NCBI GenBank assembly: GCA_019635415.1
Contig: JAHBZN010000002.1
Coordinates: forward strand, 434,001 to 498,000
Direction of reading: 5' to 3'
DNA: 64,000 bases
From: Ramlibacter sp.
GTDB taxonomy: Bacteria; Pseudomonadota; Gammaproteobacteria; Burkholderiales; Burkholderiaceae_C
The notes below the pieces were generated by a model that made no database searches, was not told the origin of the DNA, and saw nothing but the letters and a program-made list of their open reading frames with translations. Each line of letters begins with the position of its first letter. The first letter of the stretch is position 1. Positions 60,281 through 64,000 of the stretch are shown one piece after another. The translations under genes were made by a program, and so were the position numbers.

Positions 60281-60870
60281 GACGACCACTGAAAAGCTCC
60301 TCGGGCCAGCGTGGCATCACGCTGATTCTCTCGCTCATCATGCTGGTGCTGCTGACGATCGTGGCGCTGACCTCCTTCAATATCGGCAAGGGAAGCCTCC
60401 TGATTGTCGACAACGCCCAGCAGCGAAGCCAGGCGCAGAACGCCGCGCAGGGCGTGATCAACACGGTGGTGAGTTCTCCCGTGTTTGTTGACACGCCCGG
60501 TGCCGTGCTCGACAACGGGAACTGTCCGGCTGCGTTGGGTGCGCCGGCCAACAGCCGGTGTACCGATCTCTATGGCGATGGGAAGACCGTCATCCTCGTG
60601 GCACTGTCTCCGCAGCCCGCCTGCGTCCAGGCCAAGGCCGTCTCCAAAGCCAGCCTGGACCTGACCAAGTCCGAAGACCTCGGTTGCACCCTGGGCGAGG
60701 CCCAGAACTTTGGCATCGAGGGCGGGGCTACCGGTGGCTCGCTTTGTGCTGACAGTCTCTGGGAAATCAATGCTGTTGCGACGGAACAGGTGTCGCAAGC
60801 CAGGGCTTCGGTGACGCAGGGCGTCTCGATGCGCGTTTCCAGCGATGCCGTGGCGTCTTCTTGTCCTTGA
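60277..60870 (+). CDS. pilX: Minor pilin PilX
   Basis: The 197-residue product has the leader (SSSGQRG) and ITLILSLIMLVLLTIVALTS. PilX-type minor pilins have a less acidic N-terminus than the other minor pilins, and here the fifth residue is Ile rather than Glu, consistent with PilX/GspK-like tip subunits. The remainder shows SQAQNAAQGVINTVVSSPVF. It overlaps pilW by 4 bp and is followed by pilY1 after 34 bp. Confidence 0.9.
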   Translation: MRRPLKSSSGQRGITLILSLIMLVLLTIVALTSFNIGKGSLLIVDNAQQRSQAQNAAQGVINTVVSSPVFVDTPGAVLDNGNCPAALGAPANSRCTDLYGDGKTVILVALSPQPACVQAKAVSKASLDLTKSEDLGCTLGEAQNFGIEGGATGGSLCADSLWEINAVATEQVSQARASVTQGVSMRVSSDAVASSCP

Positions 60871-60904
60871 ACCGGATTCAACCCTGCCAGCAGAAAGGCA
60901 CACC

Positions 60905-63900
60905 ATGACTATCAATCTGCTTTCCAGAATGCGCCGCCGGTTCACGGCGGTGGGTGTGATGGCCGGCTTGCTGCTTCTGTCGACGGGGACGCGGGCGGAG
61001 GACATCGACATCTTCACTGCGGGTTCGACCGGCACGGCGGGCGCCCCCAACATCATGTTCCTGATCGACAACTCGGCCAACTGGTCGCGTGCGTCGCAGA
61101 AATGGCCCGACAGCTCGGGCAATCAGGGCGAGGCGGAACTGCAGTCGATCCAGAACATTCTGGCCGGCATGTCGACCACGACGCCCATCAACATGGGCCT
61201 GGCCTTGTACAACCAGTCCGGCAGTTCCTACGGTGGCTACATCCGTTTCGGGGCACGCGACATGACGGTGGCGGCCAACCGCACGGCTCTCTCGAATATC
61301 CTGGGCGGCATCCGCTCCAACATCAATTCGCCCAATGAAAAGGTGGCGCAGAACTCCGGCGAAGCCGAGGCGCTGTACGAGCTGCACAAGTATTTCAGCA
61401 ACACCGCGCCGTATCTGGGTGCGCTGTCTCGCAGCCCGAATCTGGACGTCTCCGGCAACGCCGGCGTGTCCTCGCCCTACACAGCCGTCGGCCAGGGACT
61501 CGCATCCTCCCACGCGGTGGTAGGTGGCACCTATTCCAGTCCCGTGTCGTCAGGCACCTGCGGGCGCAGCTATGTGGTGCTGATCGCCAACAATGCCAAC
61601 GGCACTTACCCCGCGGGCAGCCAGACCTACGAGACCACCAGCGCCGGCAACGCCATTCCCGGCACGGCCGCGAGCTGGACCGACGAGTGGGCACGGTTCC
61701 TCTACCAATCCGGCGTCAGCGTGTACGTGCTGGACGCCTACAACGCGCAGAACAACGCGGCTTACTCGGGTGTTCTGCAAAGCGCGGCCCGCAACGGCGG
61801 GGGCAAGTACTTCCAGGTGGGGAACCAGGCCCAGATCGAGTCGGCGCTCAAGCAGATCATGGCGGAAATCCTGGCAGTCAACAGCACCTTCGCCACGGCG
61901 AGCTTGCCAATCAGCGCCACCAACCGCTCGCAAAGCCTGAACCAGGTGTTCATTGGCATGTTCCGCCCCGATCCTGATGGTGCACCGCGCTGGATGGGCA
62001 ACCTCAAGCGCTACCAATTGATCAACACTGGCACGGCCGTGGACCTCGGCGATGCGCTGGGGGTCAACGCCATCAACCTGCAGACCGGCTTCGTGTCGGA
62101 GTGCGCGGCGAGTTACTGGACGTCCGACTCCGCCTCGTATTGGCAGGACGTACCGGTCAATCCGGTCCCCTCAAGCACCTGCTCGGCTTTCCCCACGGTG
62201 GGAGGTTTGACGGGTAGCCGCTGGTCGGACCTGCCGGACGGACCCACGGTGGAGAAGGGCGGCGTAGCGGAAATCATGCGCAAGGGCAATTCGCCGCCGA
62301 CGACGGATACCTCGCCGACCTGGACGTCGAACCGCACGCTGTACACGCTGGCCTCCAGCTCGTCCCTCTCGCTGGTGACCCTGTCGGCCTCGACCACGGG
62401 GTTGTCCGGAACCCTGGTGAAATGGATTTCCGGTAGCGAAGACGCCGCAGCGGGTCTCGAGAAAACTTCCAACACCGGCACCAGCACCCGGCCCTCGATC
62501 CATGGCGACGTCATCCACTCGCGGCCGCTGCCCGTCAATTACGGGGGTTCGACCGGCGTTACCGTCTACTATGGTGCCAACGATGGCTTCTTCCGGGCGG
62601 TGGATGCCGCCACGGGCCGCGAGCGCTGGGGCTTTGCAGCGCCTGAATTCTTCCCGCGGATGCAGCGTCTGCATGACAACAGCCCGATGGTCAACTACCC
62701 GACCCTGCCGTCGGGCATCACACCCACGCCGACGCCGAAGGACTACTTCTTCGATGGCTCCATCGGCCTGTACCAGAAGGCGGACAACTCAAAGATCTGG
62801 ATATTCCCCACCATGCGTCGTGGCGGGCGGATGGTCTACGCGATGGACGTGACCAACCCGGCGTCTCCGACCGTCAAGTGGCGCGTCGGATGCCCCAACC
62901 TCACCAACGACACGGGGTGCACGGCCGGTTTCAGTTCCATGGGCCAGACCTGGTCAACGCCCAACGTCGGCTTCATGAAAGGCTACTCCACGAGTACCCC
63001 GCTGGTGGTGGTGGGTGGCGGCTACGACGGATGCGAAGACACCAACGGAGCGTCTCCGGCCTGTGCCAGCCGCAAGGGCAACGCGGTGTACGTGATCAAC
63101 GCGGACACGGGCGGTCTGGTGGCGTCGTTCGCCACCTCGGGCAGCGTGCCGGCCGATGTGGTGATGTCGGACGTGAATGCCGACGGCTCGGTGGACTACG
63201 CCTATGTCACCGACTCCACGGGCAACATCTACCGGATCGACTTCTCCAACGCAGCGGGAACGCCGCTCGCCGCGGCGTCCTGGGGCATGCGCAAGGTGGC
63301 GTACACCAGCGGTGGAGGGCGGAAGTTCCTGTATCCCCCCGCGCTGCTCAATGTGCCCGGAAAAATGTACCTGGCGCTGGGCACGGGGGATCGTGAGCAT
63401 CCGCTGAACACCCACTATCCCTACTCCACGCCGATCACCAACAGGTTCTATGTCTTCCTGGACGATCTCTCGGTGCTGCCAAGCTCAGCCGCACCCGCGG
63501 TGGCCATGGACACGGACACCAACATGAAGGACTACACCGTCGCGCCGGCCTGTGCCGAGGCCGGAGTGACCCCGTCATCAGGCCTGAAGGGATGGCGCAT
63601 GGATCTCACGGGTCGGGGCGAACAGTCGATCACATCGGCCCTGATCGCTGGCGGTCTCGTGACCTTCAACACCAACCGGGCCACTCCGTCGGCCGGCACC
63701 TGCTCTGCCTCATTGGGTGAGTCCCGGGGCTACTGGATGAACCTGCTGAACAGCACGGGCGCGATCGGCACCACGGGCCTGTGCGGAGGCGACCGGTCGT
63801 CGGCCTTCGTCGGCGGGGGCCTCACCCCGTCACCCACCGTGGCCACGGTGGAAATCAATGGCAAGCCGACCACGGTGGTGATCGGTTCGGTGCAGCGCAC

Positions 63901-64000
63901 GGGGGGGGCCAGCTCGGGGATTGCTCCGCAGCGCGTGAAGCCGACCATCTCGTCGCGTCGCCGCTTCATCTTCTGGAAGTCGGACGCCGCCAGCGAATAG
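60905..64000 (+). CDS. pilY1: Pilus tip-associated adhesin PilY1
   Basis: The 1,031-residue protein begins at ATG 60905 with a signal peptide (GVMAGLLLLSTGTRAED). The N-terminal third is von Willebrand A-like, but the MIDAS motif reads DNSAN (Asp55) instead of DxSxS. The C-terminal half is the PilY1 seven-bladed propeller (VTVYYGANDGFFRAVDAATG; FDGSIGLYQKADNSKIWIFP). DVNADGSVD (756-764) matches the calcium loop that controls pilus extension and retraction in known PilY1. A long central segment (about 400-530) links the parts. The stop codon is the last triplet of the window, so the gene is complete. Confidence 0.94.
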   Translation: MTINLLSRMRRRFTAVGVMAGLLLLSTGTRAEDIDIFTAGSTGTAGAPNIMFLIDNSANWSRASQKWPDSSGNQGEAELQSIQNILAGMSTTTPINMGLALYNQSGSSYGGYIRFGARDMTVAANRTALSNILGGIRSNINSPNEKVAQNSGEAEALYELHKYFSNTAPYLGALSRSPNLDVSGNAGVSSPYTAVGQGLASSHAVVGGTYSSPVSSGTCGRSYVVLIANNANGTYPAGSQTYETTSAGNAIPGTAASWTDEWARFLYQSGVSVYVLDAYNAQNNAAYSGVLQSAARNGGGKYFQVGNQAQIESALKQIMAEILAVNSTFATASLPISATNRSQSLNQVFIGMFRPDPDGAPRWMGNLKRYQLINTGTAVDLGDALGVNAINLQTGFVSECAASYWTSDSASYWQDVPVNPVPSSTCSAFPTVGGLTGSRWSDLPDGPTVEKGGVAEIMRKGNSPPTTDTSPTWTSNRTLYTLASSSSLSLVTLSASTTGLSGTLVKWISGSEDAAAGLEKTSNTGTSTRPSIHGDVIHSRPLPVNYGGSTGVTVYYGANDGFFRAVDAATGRERWGFAAPEFFPRMQRLHDNSPMVNYPTLPSGITPTPTPKDYFFDGSIGLYQKADNSKIWIFPTMRRGGRMVYAMDVTNPASPTVKWRVGCPNLTNDTGCTAGFSSMGQTWSTPNVGFMKGYSTSTPLVVVGGGYDGCEDTNGASPACASRKGNAVYVINADTGGLVASFATSGSVPADVVMSDVNADGSVDYAYVTDSTGNIYRIDFSNAAGTPLAAASWGMRKVAYTSGGGRKFLYPPALLNVPGKMYLALGTGDREHPLNTHYPYSTPITNRFYVFLDDLSVLPSSAAPAVAMDTDTNMKDYTVAPACAEAGVTPSSGLKGWRMDLTGRGEQSITSALIAGGLVTFNTNRATPSAGTCSASLGESRGYWMNLLNSTGAIGTTGLCGGDRSSAFVGGGLTPSPTVATVEINGKPTTVVIGSVQRTGGASSGIAPQRVKPTISSRRRFIFWKSDAASE

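Noticed and set aside
60873..60879. GGATTCA (reverse TGAATCC) near the pilX-pilY1 junction
   Set aside because: There is no CGTA at a 16-bp spacing, and it would point against the pilus genes, so it is not a member of the ECF promoter set.

Overview
The window looks like the chromosome of a Burkholderiales betaproteobacterium, most likely Comamonadaceae. The basis is high-GC coding with strong third-position bias, the gene order rplU-rpmA-obgE-proB-(CNP1)-rppH-proS, a CNP1-family gene, and at least five copies of a dispersed repeat (GCTA-N9-TAGC plus a GGCAAGGGCTACAGCC arm) of a kind I associate with that family. Species cannot be fixed from the sequence alone.

Layout. (1) About 1-13,235 is a genomic island whose right end abuts the 3' end of a tRNA-Pro(CGG) gene. 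Next to the tRNA is a mobility block on the minus strand (small membrane protein, AlpA-like DNA-binding protein, plasmid-type RepA, tyrosine recombinase). Further in lie a Fic protein with a putative operator array, an in-frame chimera of a DEAD/DEAH helicase N-terminus with a piece of a DNA methylase (debris of a larger defence locus), and a complete four-gene Wadjet/MksBEFG-type anti-plasmid condensin operon (jetABCD). The left end of the island lies outside the window. (2) 13,349-21,919 is housekeeping: ispB, rplU-rpmA, obgE, proB, a CNP1-like protein, rppH, proS, a lytic transglycosylase and a LysR regulator. (3) 21,991-30,891 is transport: a Bug-type binding protein, then a complete oligopeptide/dipeptide-type ABC transporter followed by an N-formylglutamate amidohydrolase-like enzyme and an M20 aminoacyl hydrolase, suggesting import and deacylation of acylated amino acids or peptides. 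(4) 30,896-42,023 is mixed core: CNNM/CorC transporter, AAA ATPase, grxD, prmC-prfA-hemA, yaaA, a prolyl-4-hydroxylase-like oxygenase, a hydrolase, queF and a crotonase.

(5) 42,102-53,300 is the most interesting block. An ECF sigma factor and its membrane anti-sigma factor lie downstream of DUF3034, exported truncated globin and cupredoxin-like genes. They are followed on the map by a TonB-dependent receptor diverging from a DUF4331/lipoprotein/TPR/HupE-UreJ-like operon. The three transcription units carry the same promoter-like element, TGNATCC-N16-CGTA, at 45,571-45,598, 48,839-48,866 and 48,911-48,938, each about 40-55 bp from the start codon. I read this as a single ECF regulon building an envelope system, possibly for handling a metal or redox ligand; the ligand is not known. 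A small two-gene HNH-like cassette sits inside the block.

(6) 53,312-57,609 holds a DUF5666 lipoprotein with a 13-copy 15-bp Gly/Ser repeat, a DUF6502 putative regulator and a divergent DUF11-type surface protein. The intergenic space has two TGTGA-N5-TCACA palindromes exactly 80 bp apart. (7) 57,727-64,000 is a type IV pilus minor-pilin operon, pilE-fimT-pilV-pilW-pilX-pilY1, with the pilY1 stop codon at the last base of the window.

No CRISPR array, rRNA gene or insertion sequence was seen.
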